A stretch of 64,000 bases of DNA from JACQGZ01 sp036004665 (GCA_036004665.1 DASYRG010000018.1:1-64000); one strand, 5' to 3'; shown: positions 15,006-23,236, counted from the stretch's first letter. Notes: a model not told the origin generated them from the sequence alone. Numbers and translations: made by a program.

Positions 15006-15755
15006 TCAGCGTCCCTCGACCTGCTCAATCGCTACGGCTCGCGGCGCAGTGAAGCGAGCGATCCAGATGGACACTTCGTAGAGGAGATAGGTCGGGATCG
15101 CCATCATGAGCTGCGAGAAGACGTCTCCACCAGGGGTAAGAAACGCCGCCGCGATCACGATCCCGGCGATGGCATAGCGCCGTCCTGCGGCAAGGGAAGC
15201 CGGCGTGACCACCCCGATCTTGGTCAGGAAGAGGATGACGATGGGGAGTTCGAAGACCGCCCCGAATCCGAGCATGAAGGCGGTGAGGAAGGAGACGTAT
15301 GCACCCACGCTGATCATCGGCTCGAGCACGCCGGGTACCTTGTAGCCGAGCAGGTAGCGCACCCCCACCGGCACGATGGCGACCAGCGAGAAGAGTGCGC
15401 CGCCGACGAAGAGCACCAGCGCGGGGGGAAGCAACCAGAGGGCGGAGCGGCGCTCGGCCGGGGTCAATCCTACCGCCACAAAGGCCCAGATCTGGTAGAG
15501 CAGGAAGGGCAGGCTGAGAAAGACACCGGCCACGAGGGCGAGTTTGAACCGGACGAAGAACGCCTCGGTCACCCCGACGAAGACGACGCCGCGGCCGGTC
15601 GCCCCGGTGACCGGCCGGATGAGGAACGCCAGCATCTCGTCGGCGAAGAACCAGCTGGCGACCGTAGCCACCGCGAGGGCCGCCAGCGCGAAGAAGAGCC
15701 GCCGCCGCAGCTCTTCCAGATGCTCGACAATGGTCATTGGCCGGTCGGCGGCCAT
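15006..15755 (-). CDS. tatC: Sec-independent protein translocase TatC
   Basis: The 249-residue protein has six membrane helices and opens with MTIVEHLEELRRRLFFAL, the signal-peptide recognition signature. GVVFVGVTEAFFVRFKLALVAGVFLSLPFLLYQIWAFV and FELPIVILFLTKIGVV follow. It forms the Tat receptor for folded cofactor-containing proteins. A likely client is the Rieske protein at 27676-28362, which has a twin-Arg N-terminus. It lies 20 bases downstream of a tatA gene. Confidence 0.95.
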   Translation of the reverse strand: MAADRPMTIVEHLEELRRRLFFALAALAVATVASWFFADEMLAFLIRPVTGATGRGVVFVGVTEAFFVRFKLALVAGVFLSLPFLLYQIWAFVAVGLTPAERRSALWLLPPALVLFVGGALFSLVAIVPVGVRYLLGYKVPGVLEPMISVGAYVSFLTAFMLGFGAVFELPIVILFLTKIGVVTPASLAAGRRYAIAGIVIAAAFLTPGGDVFSQLMMAIPTYLLYEVSIWIARFTAPRAVAIEQVEGR

Positions 15756-15775
15756 GGCGCGAGCGAGAAGAGACC

Positions 15776-15976
15776 TTACGAGGAAGATTCTTTCGGACGC
15801 CGGTCGTCCTTCAGGTCGTCCTCGACGTCCCGGACTTCCTTCCTGAAGTCGCGAATCGTGCGCCCAAGCGCCGATCCGATCCCTGCCAGACGGCTGGCGC
15901 CGAAGAGCAGCAGCAGGATCAGAAAGATGAACACGAGCTCCTGAGTGCCCACGCCTCCGATCAGGCCTAGAGACAT
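15776..15976 (-). CDS. tatA: TatA/TatE family translocase subunit
   Basis: The 66-residue protein has a short N-terminal membrane helix (GTQELVFIFLILLLLFGASRLAGIGSALG) with the FG hinge, then an amphipathic helix (RTIRDFRKEVRDVEDDLKDD) and a charged tail. This is the TatA architecture. A second tatA lies about 790 bases away on the other strand (16765-16962), so the two may play TatA- and TatB-like parts. Confidence 0.92.
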   Translation of the reverse strand: MSLGLIGGVGTQELVFIFLILLLLFGASRLAGIGSALGRTIRDFRKEVRDVEDDLKDDRRPKESSS

Positions 15977-16004
15977 ACTGCCACCTCCATCCGGAGGAAT
16001 TATA

Positions 16005-16229
16005 TCACTCGGAGGACGGCCCGCCGCGGGGCGGGGTTGAGTCGCCGCGGCGCCGCAGCAGGAGCCAGATCATCTGCAGCACATCTCTTCCGATACTGCG
16101 GATCTGATCCCAGTCCTGCGGGACTCTCCCGCGCGCGGCGCGCCAGCGGCCCCGCAATGCGGCGGAGTCGGCGGCGACCTGTCTCTTCAGGTTCGCGAGT
16201 CGCTCTCGAGGAGTGTCCTGCGGAGCCAC
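16005..16229 (-). CDS. Small hypothetical protein next to the holin-like gene
   Basis: The 74-residue protein is hydrophilic and rich in Arg (RERLANLKRQVAADSAALRGRWRAARGRVPQDWDQIRS), with one weakly hydrophobic stretch near residue 50. I do not recognise a family. It resembles in size and position the small cytoplasmic partners often found beside DUF1469/phage-holin-like proteins. It overlaps the upstream gene by 43 bases, which supports it being translated in the same operon. Confidence 0.5.
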   Translation of the reverse strand: MAPQDTPRERLANLKRQVAADSAALRGRWRAARGRVPQDWDQIRSIGRDVLQMIWLLLRRRGDSTPPRGGPSSE

Positions 16230-16591
16230 CGCAGATCCTCCTTGAAGGCCGCAGCCAGGGCACGCAGCCGGCGCCGGCGGAAGCGGCTCAAACCAACCAT
16301 GATGGCCACCGCAGCCGCCAGGACGGTGGCACCGAGAACGATCAATGCCGCCAACCAGGGCGCGATGACCGTGGCCAGAGCCAGCACCACTGTCACGACC
16401 AGCATGGCCAACACGAGCATGCCGAGGACGGCCGACGCTCCCAGCAGCGCCACGCCGATTGCAATGTCCCGCGCCGTCGCGCGGGCTTCCTGCCCCGCCA
16501 GGGTGGCATATGTCTCGAAGATGGCGACGACATTTGCGGCCAGCCGGCGCAGAATGGCAGAGACGGGTTCGGGGGCGCGGTCGGGCCTCAT
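16187..16591 (-). CDS. Phage-holin-like superfamily (holin III/DUF1469) membrane protein
   Basis: The 134-residue protein has an N-terminal amphipathic segment, two long hydrophobic helices (about 45-75 and 82-105) and a basic tail (GLSRFRRRRLRALAAAFKEDLRWLRRTLLES). This is the layout of the Actinobacteriophage holin III/DUF1469 family, which in bacterial chromosomes is a small envelope protein of unknown role. No phage genes are nearby, so a prophage origin is not supported. Confidence 0.6.
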   Translation of the reverse strand: MRPDRAPEPVSAILRRLAANVVAIFETYATLAGQEARATARDIAIGVALLGASAVLGMLVLAMLVVTVVLALATVIAPWLAALIVLGATVLAAAVAIMVGLSRFRRRRLRALAAAFKEDLRWLRRTLLESDSRT

Positions 16592-16618
16592 CCCGGCGGC
16601 ATGTTTTCCAGGCGGACC

Positions 16619-16689
16619 CAGGAACCCCTGCCGCCGTCTACGGCGGCCCGGGATGCGGCGCTCTCTTTACGGACTCCCGGGGGTTCCTG
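16619..16689. repeat. Nested inverted repeat in the divergent gap
   Basis: CAGGAACCCC (16619-16628) pairs with GGGGTTCCTG (16680-16689). Inside it GCCGCCG-TCTA-CGGCGGC (16630-16647) forms a perfect 7-bp hairpin. It lies in the 173-base gap between the divergent holin-like gene and tatA, so it may influence both promoters or be a leader structure of the minus-strand transcript. Confidence 0.45.
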
Positions 16690-16764
16690 CGGTGGGAACT
16701 TCCGGTCCTCCGGAACGCTCCATACTCATAGGGGTCCGCGGGCAAGGCTCGCTGAACCACTCCT

Positions 16765-16962
16765 ATGTTACCAAACGTCGGCTGGCCGGAGTTGCTGCTC
16801 GTCTTCGCGATCGTTCTCCTGCTGTTCGGCCCTCAGCGGCTGGCTGGAGTCGGCGCAGCTCTGGGGAAAGCGATGCGTGAGTTTAGGCGGGGCCTGACCG
16901 AGTCGGCCAAGGAAGACGCTGAGGAAGACACGGACACCCGGCACTCGGGCGGGCGATCCTAG
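16765..16962 (+). CDS. tatA: TatA/TatE family translocase subunit (second copy)
   Basis: The 65-residue protein MLPNVGWPELLLVFAIVLLLFGPQRLAGVGAALGKAMREF has the TatA helix, the FGP hinge and the amphipathic helix, then an acidic tail. It shares LLLFG..RLAG.G.ALG with the copy at 15776-15976. It begins the plus-strand run that continues with the sigma factor gene, only 21 bases downstream of its stop. Confidence 0.9.
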   Translation: MLPNVGWPELLLVFAIVLLLFGPQRLAGVGAALGKAMREFRRGLTESAKEDAEEDTDTRHSGGRS

Positions 16963-16983
16963 GTGGTCGGGAGCGATTCAGAC

Positions 16984-17565
16984 GTGGATGCGGCGGCCGG
17001 CGCAATAAAGACAGCAGTACCACTCCTCTCTCGGGCGGAAGGAGTGGAGGCGGAGGAGACCCCCGCCTCGTTTGAGACGCTTCTCCGCCGCCATGGGGCC
17101 GCCCTCTATCGCAGCGCCTACCGCCTTGCCGGCCATGAAAGCGATGCCGAGGATCTCCTGCAAGACACCGTCATCGAAGGCTTGCGGGCCTTCCGGAGTT
17201 TCAGACCGGGGTCCCACTTCGACCGGTGGATGCGCGCCATCATGTCGCACACCTTCATCGACCGGGTCCGCCGGAAGCGCCGCTCGCCGACAACCTCGCT
17301 CGATGCCGCCGAACGCCTTCCGGCGGCCCCCGACATCAGCCCGGAGGAAGTCCTCCTTCGTTCTGAAGAACAGAACGCGGTCCGAGAGGCGCTGGTCGCG
17401 CTTCCTCCGGAATTTCGCCTGGCGGTCGTCCTCGTCGACATCGAGGGGCTGGCTTATGAGGAGGCCGCCGCCCTGATGCACTGCCCCCTGGGCACTGTCC
17501 GCTCCCGGCTGCATCGGGGCCGCCAGCTTCTCCGCACCCGCCTAAATGGAGTGCTGCGAGAATGA
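16984..17565 (+). CDS. ECF-type RNA polymerase sigma factor
   Basis: The protein (193 residues from this start) has sigma region 2 (YRSAYRLAGHESDAEDLLQDTVIEGLRAF, HFDRWMRAIMSHTFIDRVRRKRR) and region 4 (ALPPEFRLAVVLVDIEGLAYEEAAALMHCPLGTVRSRLHRGRQLLR). It should recognise extracytoplasmic-stress promoters. A start at GTG 16984 follows GGGAG by ten bases; an earlier GTG at 16963 directly after the tatA stop is possible. Its stop overlaps the anti-sigma start as ATGA, the usual sign of a coupled sigma/anti-sigma pair. Confidence 0.9.
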   Translation: MDAAAGAIKTAVPLLSRAEGVEAEETPASFETLLRRHGAALYRSAYRLAGHESDAEDLLQDTVIEGLRAFRSFRPGSHFDRWMRAIMSHTFIDRVRRKRRSPTTSLDAAERLPAAPDISPEEVLLRSEEQNAVREALVALPPEFRLAVVLVDIEGLAYEEAAALMHCPLGTVRSRLHRGRQLLRTRLNGVLRE

Positions 17566-18029
17566 GCGCGCATGCGGGCGAACAGCTCAGCGAGTGGATC
17601 GACGGCCACCTCAATCCGGATGCGGCCGCACAGGTGGCCGCCCACGTAGACGTCTGTGATCGCTGTCGCCAGGAGGTGGATGACCTGCGCAGGGTGCGCA
17701 CCCTCCTCCGACGGGTCGAGGCGCCATCTCTACGTCCCGCCTTCTGGGCCCGTCTCGAGGCGCACGTGGCCAAAGAGCGGGAGCGGTTGGCCCGCCGGCA
17801 GATCTGGCGCCGGGCTCTGCTGCCCGCCGCAGTGGCCGCGGGCGCGCTTGGGTTCGCCTTCCTCCCCGCGGGGAAGGTCCCACTGAACCTCGACAGTTAT
17901 CTCCACGAGCACGCGCAGTACCGGGCACTCCATCCCCTCACCGATTCGGCCGTCGCCACCCTCGTGGGCACGGACGCCTCCCTGCGGGTGCTGCGAGATT
18001 CCCTGGGACGGCACGAGGCTGAACCATGA
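17562..18029 (+). CDS. Zinc-finger anti-sigma factor
   Basis: The 155-residue protein has an N-terminal ZAS-type zinc motif (HLNPDAAAQVAAHVDVCDRCRQEVDDLR, giving His, then Cys-x2-Cys). A membrane helix lies around residues 89-105 (ALLPAAVAAGALGFAFLPA), and an extracytoplasmic part of about 50 residues follows. It should bind and silence the sigma factor encoded just upstream until a signal triggers release. It is translationally coupled on both sides (ATGA overlaps). Confidence 0.87.
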   Translation: MSAHAGEQLSEWIDGHLNPDAAAQVAAHVDVCDRCRQEVDDLRRVRTLLRRVEAPSLRPAFWARLEAHVAKERERLARRQIWRRALLPAAVAAGALGFAFLPAGKVPLNLDSYLHEHAQYRALHPLTDSAVATLVGTDASLRVLRDSLGRHEAEP

Positions 18030-19111
18030 GGATTGGCGTGGCCGTGGCTTTGGCTCTCCTGGCGGCGGCGCCGGCCGTGGGGGCGGAGCGCTCACCCCAA
18101 GAAAGATGGCTCCTCTCCGCGGCCACGGCGCCCCGCCGGGTCTCCTTCACAGGGGTCAAGGACGTCATCCTCTGGTCGGAGGCCGGAGCGCAGGGGTCGA
18201 CGGTCGAGATCGCCCACCGCGCCGCCACCGGAGTCCGGCTGACCTATCGCTCGACCCTCGGGCGCGCTCAGCGGATCGTCGTCGACGACGGCCGGCGGCG
18301 GTGGCAGTACGAGCCCTCCGCCCACGTAGCCCTGATCTCGCCCTCCATCACGGAGGAGGATGTTCCGCCCTCCGCGCGCCGTCTCGGCCTCCTGCTGGCG
18401 AACTATCGGCCGACCATCGTTGGGCGCGAGCCGGTGGCCGGACGGAGGGCGGTCGCCTTGTTGGTGCGTCCCCGCACCGACGCACGTCCATCGTTGAAAC
18501 TGTGGGTGGACGAGGCGACGGGACTTATCCTGCGCACCGAGTTGTATCATGCCAATGGCCGGCTGGCCGAGGCGTCGGCTTTTACCCGGATCGACTTCGT
18601 CTCACCACCGGAATCGCTCTTTCGGTTCCGCCCTCCGGCCGGGGTCACCGTGCGCGCCGTTGCCGCGAGTACTCCTATGGGCCTCCCCGACCTTGCCCGC
18701 CGGGTCGGGTTCACCCCGATTGCGCTCGAGCGGCTGCCCGACGGATTCGTTCTCGATCGGGTCCGCCTCGCCGGGAGCGGAACTCCGGTGGCCGTGACGC
18801 AATACACCGACGGTCTGGCCACCCTCACACTGTTCCAACGCCGGGTGACCCCGGGGTCGCGGAGCAGTCTGCCGGCCGGACGCCCGATTCCGCTGGGAGC
18901 GGGGGCGGCGGAGTTGCGCCGTTTCGACGGGGCCAATGTGTTGCACTGGCAGCGGAACGGTGTCGCGTTGACCCTGGTCGGTGAAGTCCCGGCGGCGGAA
19001 TTGACGAAGATCGCGGTCCGCATCGGCGTCGACGCCCCCCCCGGTCTCCTCTCCCGGTTGCGCTACTGGCTCCTGCTGCTGTGGGAGCGACTCACCGCCG
19101 CAGTCGCCTAG
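18026..19111 (+). CDS. MucB/RseB-like exported sigma regulator
   Basis: The 361-residue protein has a signal peptide (MRIGVAVALALLAAAPAVGA). A LolA/RseB-type beta domain follows (SFTGVKDVILWSE, KLWVDEATGLILRTELYHANGRLAEASAFTRIDF), then a C-terminal domain (GFTPIALERLPDGFVLDRVRLAGSGTPVAVTQYTDGLATLTLFQRR) matching the DUF4367/MucB C-terminal style. A hydrophobic segment near the end may anchor it. In sigma-E systems RseB shields the anti-sigma factor and senses lipid or envelope damage. Gene order sigma, anti-sigma, RseB-like supports that role by context. Confidence 0.75.
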   Translation: MRIGVAVALALLAAAPAVGAERSPQERWLLSAATAPRRVSFTGVKDVILWSEAGAQGSTVEIAHRAATGVRLTYRSTLGRAQRIVVDDGRRRWQYEPSAHVALISPSITEEDVPPSARRLGLLLANYRPTIVGREPVAGRRAVALLVRPRTDARPSLKLWVDEATGLILRTELYHANGRLAEASAFTRIDFVSPPESLFRFRPPAGVTVRAVAASTPMGLPDLARRVGFTPIALERLPDGFVLDRVRLAGSGTPVAVTQYTDGLATLTLFQRRVTPGSRSSLPAGRPIPLGAGAAELRRFDGANVLHWQRNGVALTLVGEVPAAELTKIAVRIGVDAPPGLLSRLRYWLLLLWERLTAAVA

Positions 19112-19710
19112 GCACCTGGTCGGCGGTTCTGACCGACCTGGGCTACCTGCTATTGGCCGCCTTTCCCGCACGGACCCGCCTGCTCGCCCGCTACTTCCGC
19201 TTCAGGTACCGTCGGCTGGCGCCCTCGTACGAGGACCTGACGGCAGCGCACCCTGGTTACGGAGATGCCCTTCGACTGGGGCTCGAGCGCTGCGGCGTCG
19301 CGCCGGTCGCCTGTGCCGACGTCGCCGCGGGCACGGGCGCGGCCAGCCGGATGATCCGAGCGCGGTATCCCTCGGCGCGGGTCGTGGCGGTCGACCTCTC
19401 GGCGGAGATGCTCCGCGAATGGCGGACGGTCCAAGACATCGGGCGCATTGTGGGCGACGCGTGGGCGCTGCCTCTGGCCAGCGGCGGGCTCGACCTTGCG
19501 GTCACTCAGAATGCCCCGGCCTGTTTCGACGAGCTCTCCAGGATCGTCCGTCCTGGTGGCGTGGTCCTCTTTAGCCTCTCGACGGCCGGCCCCCTGCCCG
19601 GGAGGCTACGCACCTGGCTGCTGCGGCGCGCCCTTCCTGACGGCCTGACACTCTTGTCCGAAACGGCGGTGGGGCGCGGGATCACCTGGCTATTAGAGAA
19701 ACGGCCGTAG
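19081..19710 (+). CDS. Class I SAM-dependent methyltransferase
   Basis: The 209-residue protein has the SAM-binding motif ADVAAGTGAASRMI, then VVAVDLSAEML, GDAWALPLASGGLDLAVTQNAP and ELSRIVRPGGVVLFSLS, the order of UbiE/Methyltransf_11 enzymes. The start is uncertain: GTG 19081 overlaps the previous gene by 31 bases and no better codon follows before the fold. The N-terminal hydrophobic part (DLGYLLLAAFPARTRLLARYF) suggests membrane association. Acceptor unknown. Confidence 0.75.
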   Translation: MGATHRRSRLGTWSAVLTDLGYLLLAAFPARTRLLARYFRFRYRRLAPSYEDLTAAHPGYGDALRLGLERCGVAPVACADVAAGTGAASRMIRARYPSARVVAVDLSAEMLREWRTVQDIGRIVGDAWALPLASGGLDLAVTQNAPACFDELSRIVRPGGVVLFSLSTAGPLPGRLRTWLLRRALPDGLTLLSETAVGRGITWLLEKRP

Positions 19711-21265
19711 GATCTCGAGGCACCGCGAATAGTTCGTTGGGGCGGACGAAGCTGGCCAGCAGAAACCGCAAATAGGGACTGCTGATCTGGCTCCGGTGCG
19801 CGTCGATGGCTTGGCGTTTCTCGCCCTCGGCTTCCTGAGAGAGCGTGAACTCGATCCACGACCAGCCTGGCACCTCGGCCAGGTCCGCGGGCGGCAGGAG
19901 CGGCTGGCGCGGCGCTGAGCGAAGGGGGCGGGGAAACGCCCGGGCGTGCACGAGGAAAGTGTAGAGGCGGGCCTCGCCGCGCCGCGGCGCGACCAGCGTG
20001 TAGGCGGCGCGGTGGTCCGGGTGCTGATCAAACGGAGCGTGCGTCACGATGAGGGTGGGGCGGAACCCTGTGATCAGCCGCTCCATCAGTTCCTGCATCG
20101 CCGCGCCAGTGTACGGTGTATTCACCCCGACCGCCCGCGTGTAGGCAGCGTGGTCGAGCCGGGTGAACGGCGAGGTGACGGGTGACACACTGGCGAGCAC
20201 TTCGCTCAGCCTGCGGTCGGGAAAGCCGAGAAAGTCGACGTCTCCCGGTGGGATCCCGAGCCGGCGAAGCCCCTCCAGCGTCTCCCGCTGCCGCACCATC
20301 CCGACATTGATGAAGTCGGCCGGGCGCGGGCGGGAGCGACGCGCCAGCAGGGCGGCGCTCACGCGGTTGCTGTCCCCGTTGGTCAGCAGGATGACGCGTA
20401 CCGGCACGCCTAGCCCCCGCGCGGTGACGATGAGGCCGCCGAGCCCAATGACCTCATCGTCGGGATGCGCCACCACCGCCAAGAGCCGGTCGCCCGGTTG
20501 AAGCAGTGACTGTTCAGGAAGCCGAGAGGCGTGCGACGGCGTGGTCAGGAAGATCGGGGCCAACAGCAGAAACAGCAGCGCGAGAGCCAGGAACGCCTCC
20601 ATGGATTGTGCCCCCCTTCCGGCCGGTTGGGAGCGGCGTCGGGCGCCGCCGGTAACGTGGAATTCGCGTAGCAGATCAGACGACGCCCGGATCTCCTGCC
20701 GAAATCCTCTCATGGCGCCATATTTCTGGCGCTTGCGCCGGTGGTGCACTCCGGCCAGCGGCACGTGCACGACACAAGCACCCTGCGCTCGGGCGGTGCG
20801 GTCCAGTCTCAGTTCCAAACCGAAACCGCTGCCTGCCAGCGCCTCTCTGGGCTCGAGCAACCCCCGGCGAAGCGCCCGTTGTCCGGAGAGCACCGGGAGA
20901 AGACCGTGGCGGAGGTCGCTGGTGAAGATGCCCACCGCCATCTCAGCCAATCCGGAGAGCACCGGTGCCAGCAACTCCGTCAGGTGACCGGGCTCGATGC
21001 CGTAGAGGTCTGCATCCAGCAGGAGCAGGACCTCGCCGCGCGCTTCCTCTACCGCGGCGAGCACGGCCGCGCCCTTCCCCTGATTCTGAGCGAGAGGGAT
21101 GACGCGGTCCGCCCCGGCCGCGGCGGCGGCGGCCACGGTGTCGTCGGTCGAGCCGTCCGAGACGACGACGACCTCGTCCACCTGCTCGCAGGCGCGGGCC
21201 GCGGTAATCACGCGGCGGATCCGCGCCGCTTCATTGTACGCGGGGATGATGCAGGAGACGCTCAT
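19682..21265 (-). CDS. Fused GT2 glycosyltransferase and PIG-L/LmbE deacetylase
   Basis: One open frame of 527 residues joins two enzymes. Residues 1 to about 210 are a GT-A glycosyltransferase (SVSCIIPAYNEAARI, VVVSDGSTDDT, LLLLDADLYG). Residues from 222 are a PIG-L domain with VVAHPDDEVIGLGG (zinc ligands near 266-271) and HAPFDQHPDHRAA. Between them, at residue 222, comes an ATG with a typical signal peptide or membrane helix (MEAFLALALLFLLLAPIFL) and a strong GGGGGG binding site 8 bases upstream (ATG at 20602). The deacetylase could therefore be made as a fusion, as a separate exported protein, or both. Its 3' end converges on the plus-strand methyltransferase gene, overlapping it by 29 bases. 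Confidence 0.8.
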   Translation of the reverse strand: MSVSCIIPAYNEAARIRRVITAARACEQVDEVVVVSDGSTDDTVAAAAAAGADRVIPLAQNQGKGAAVLAAVEEARGEVLLLLDADLYGIEPGHLTELLAPVLSGLAEMAVGIFTSDLRHGLLPVLSGQRALRRGLLEPREALAGSGFGLELRLDRTARAQGACVVHVPLAGVHHRRKRQKYGAMRGFRQEIRASSDLLREFHVTGGARRRSQPAGRGAQSMEAFLALALLFLLLAPIFLTTPSHASRLPEQSLLQPGDRLLAVVAHPDDEVIGLGGLIVTARGLGVPVRVILLTNGDSNRVSAALLARRSRPRPADFINVGMVRQRETLEGLRRLGIPPGDVDFLGFPDRRLSEVLASVSPVTSPFTRLDHAAYTRAVGVNTPYTGAAMQELMERLITGFRPTLIVTHAPFDQHPDHRAAYTLVAPRRGEARLYTFLVHARAFPRPLRSAPRQPLLPPADLAEVPGWSWIEFTLSQEAEGEKRQAIDAHRSQISSPYLRFLLASFVRPNELFAVPRDPTAVSLIAR

Positions 21266-21314
21266 GGGTCTCGAACCGAAAGCCGTCGAGGAACCCGAGG
21301 ATACTTCTAACACG

Positions 21315-21360
21315 GGGGGGTAATCCCTACCGCCGACGACCGGGAGGGGGATCACCCCCC
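21315..21360 (-). terminator. Hairpin after the small secreted protein gene
   Basis: G-rich and C-rich arms (21315-21327 with 21348-21360) pair over 12 bp with one A-C mismatch and a 20-base loop. It lies 11 bases beyond the stop of the gene at 21372-21743. There is no clear U tract. It separates that gene from the fusion gene downstream. Confidence 0.5.
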
Positions 21361-21371
21361 TCCCCAGTCGG

Positions 21372-21743
21372 CTACTTCGAGACGGTCACGATGATGCTGG
21401 TGGCCTCGAAGGTAGGAGTCCCGGCAAGTGTGTACCACCCGCTGACGGAGACCAACTCGCCGGGCTTGAGCGCGGCGGGTGCGATCGACCTCTGTCCCAT
21501 CTTCATCGCGGCCTTCGGGGCCAGGAGCACGGTGAGTTCGCCCTTCTGCTCGTAACGGACGATCGCCTGAGGGGCCCTCGATACCTTGATCACTAGGGTG
21601 GTTCCTTTCACAGAGACGAGCCGCCCGGTCAGCCAAAAGCTGTGCTTCTCAACCGTCGGGGTCGCGCCGATGGCCAGCACGGGAAGCACGGCCACGACAA
21701 GCGTCAAGGCCAGAGCCATGGTGGCGATACGCCAACCCTTCAT
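21372..21743 (-). CDS. Small exported protein of unknown function
   Basis: The 123-residue protein has a clear signal peptide (MALALTLVVAVLPVLAIGA). The mature part is rich in beta-strand-forming residues (WLTGRLVSVKGTTLVIKVS, KPGELVSVSGWYTLAGTPTFEATSIIVTVSK), which looks like an OB-type or DUF5666-like fold. I cannot assign a family firmly. It has an excellent ribosome binding site, AAAGGAGG eight bases before the ATG. It is flanked by polyprenyl synthase and the glycosyltransferase/deacetylase gene. Confidence 0.6.
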   Translation of the reverse strand: MKGWRIATMALALTLVVAVLPVLAIGATPTVEKHSFWLTGRLVSVKGTTLVIKVSRAPQAIVRYEQKGELTVLLAPKAAMKMGQRSIAPAALKPGELVSVSGWYTLAGTPTFEATSIIVTVSK

Positions 21744-21827
21744 CGCTGTTTCCTCCTTTGAGATGCAATCACCCTATCAGCGTCTCCTGCTCCCAAAGGG
21801 TTCCCGGGCTCCAGCGGCGGCGCGTTA

Positions 21828-22811
21828 CTAGCGAGGGCGGACGACGACGAACTCGGTGAGGTCGAGGAGGCTCTGGCGGCCGGCGGAGGGGGCGAGGGTC
21901 CGCAACGCGGCGGCGGCCCGGGACGCGTATTCACGGGCAACACCCATCGCATACTCGATGGCCCCGTAGCGTCCCAAGAGGAGCCGGACCCGCTCTATCT
22001 TACCGTCTGGGGAGGGCGGCTGAAGCAACCGCAGCAGCGCAGCCCGGTCGGTAGCGCCGGCGCTGCGGAGCGCGTGAATCACCGGCAGGGTCACCTTGCC
22101 GCTCCGGATATCCGAGCCGATCGGCTTGCCCAGCTCCTCCGCCCGGCTGGTCAGGTCCAGCGCATCGTCGGTGATCTGGAACGACATCCCCCAGGCCAAG
22201 CCAAAATCCGCCAGGGCATCGGCCTGCCCGGCACTCGCACCCGCGACGAGGGCGCCGGCGCGGCAGGCAGCGGCAAAGAGGGCCGCGGTCTTGCCTTCAA
22301 TGATCTCCAGGTAGGCGCCTTCATCGCTGTGGGGCTCGCTGGCTCGCTCGATCTGCTTGATCTCCGCCTGGCTCATCCGGACCGCCGCCTCGGCGACCGC
22401 CGGGGCCACCTCGGGGTGCCGCACACGGCTGATCAGGTCGAAGGCGCGCGCAAAGAGCAGGTCGCCCAGCAGGACGGCGATCTGGTTGCCCCACTGCACG
22501 TTCACGGTGGGCGTGCCGCGCCGGAGGCCCGCCGCGTCGATGATGTCGTCGTGGATCAGTGACGCGATGTGAATCAGTTCGACGGTGCCGGCGACGTAGA
22601 GCCGGTCCCGTTCGCCGCCCCCGATCGCCTCCGCGCTGAGGCAGGCGAGGGCGGGGCGGACCAGTTTGCCGCGCGTGGAGAGGACGTAGGAGACGAGTTC
22701 ACCGATGAAGGGGTCATGGCTGACCAACTCCGCCTGCAACAGCCCCTCCAGCGCCTCGAGGTCGCGCTGCACCGGCTGGTAGATCGTGGTCAGGTCCGCT
22801 GTTCGGGCCAT
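21828..22811 (-). CDS. Polyprenyl diphosphate synthase
   Basis: The 327-residue trans-isoprenyl diphosphate synthase has DDIID at 88-92 and DDALD at 215-219, the two Asp-rich metal sites that bind the allylic substrate and IPP. GKLVRPALACLSAEA precedes them. The residues before the first motif are small and hydrophobic (ELIHIASLIH), as in long-chain (menaquinone side chain) synthases, but product length cannot be read reliably. It probably supplies the quinone tail used by the bc-type complex encoded upstream on the same strand. Confidence 0.88.
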   Translation of the reverse strand: MARTADLTTIYQPVQRDLEALEGLLQAELVSHDPFIGELVSYVLSTRGKLVRPALACLSAEAIGGGERDRLYVAGTVELIHIASLIHDDIIDAAGLRRGTPTVNVQWGNQIAVLLGDLLFARAFDLISRVRHPEVAPAVAEAAVRMSQAEIKQIERASEPHSDEGAYLEIIEGKTAALFAAACRAGALVAGASAGQADALADFGLAWGMSFQITDDALDLTSRAEELGKPIGSDIRSGKVTLPVIHALRSAGATDRAALLRLLQPPSPDGKIERVRLLLGRYGAIEYAMGVAREYASRAAAALRTLAPSAGRQSLLDLTEFVVVRPR

Positions 22812-22852
22812 GAAGCGGCGGCGGCCGCGGAGCCCGCGGCCGCCCTCCCGTC

Positions 22853-23236
22853 CTATGGTGTGACCGTCAATGTCCCCGTCATCCCGGCCTCCTGGTGGCC
22901 CGGGATGGTGCAGAGGACTTTGTAGCTTCCCGCCTTCAGGGTCGTGCTGACGTCTTTAGTCTGACCCGGCTGAATGCCCTCCACCTTGATGCTGCTGCCC
23001 TCGACGATGAAGTTGTGCTCGACCGACCCCCCGTTCTTGATCTGGAAGGTCACCTGGCCCGCCTTGGCGGTCATCGCCTTGGGATCGAACTTGAACTCGC
23101 TCTCCGTCACGCTGACCGTCGACGCCCCTGCGGGGGGCGGGGTCGCCCCACCCTGTGGCCCACCACCTCCGCCACAGGCCGCGACCAGCAGCGCGGTGCC
23201 CAGCAGGAGGGCGGACAACCGTACCCCTTGCGCCAT
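22853..23236 (-). CDS. Cupredoxin-like copper lipoprotein
   Basis: The 127-residue protein has a lipoprotein signal (LLLGTALLVAAC, lipid-attachment Cys 21) and a Gly/Pro linker. A plastocyanin/azurin-like domain of about 85 residues follows. Type 1 copper ligands are visible: His in VEHNF, then Cys, His and Met in VLCTIPGHQEAGM. It probably shuttles electrons on the outer face of the membrane, plausibly to or from the cytochrome complex encoded nearby. The start is ATG 23236 with GGGAGG before it. Confidence 0.85.
   Translation of the reverse strand: MAQGVRLSALLLGTALLVAACGGGGGPQGGATPPPAGASTVSVTESEFKFDPKAMTAKAGQVTFQIKNGGSVEHNFIVEGSSIKVEGIQPGQTKDVSTTLKAGSYKVLCTIPGHQEAGMTGTLTVTP

Noticed and set aside
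16187..16591. Prophage remnant suggested by a holin-like protein
   Set aside because: The family is common in chromosomes, and there are no integrase, terminase, capsid or lysis genes nearby.
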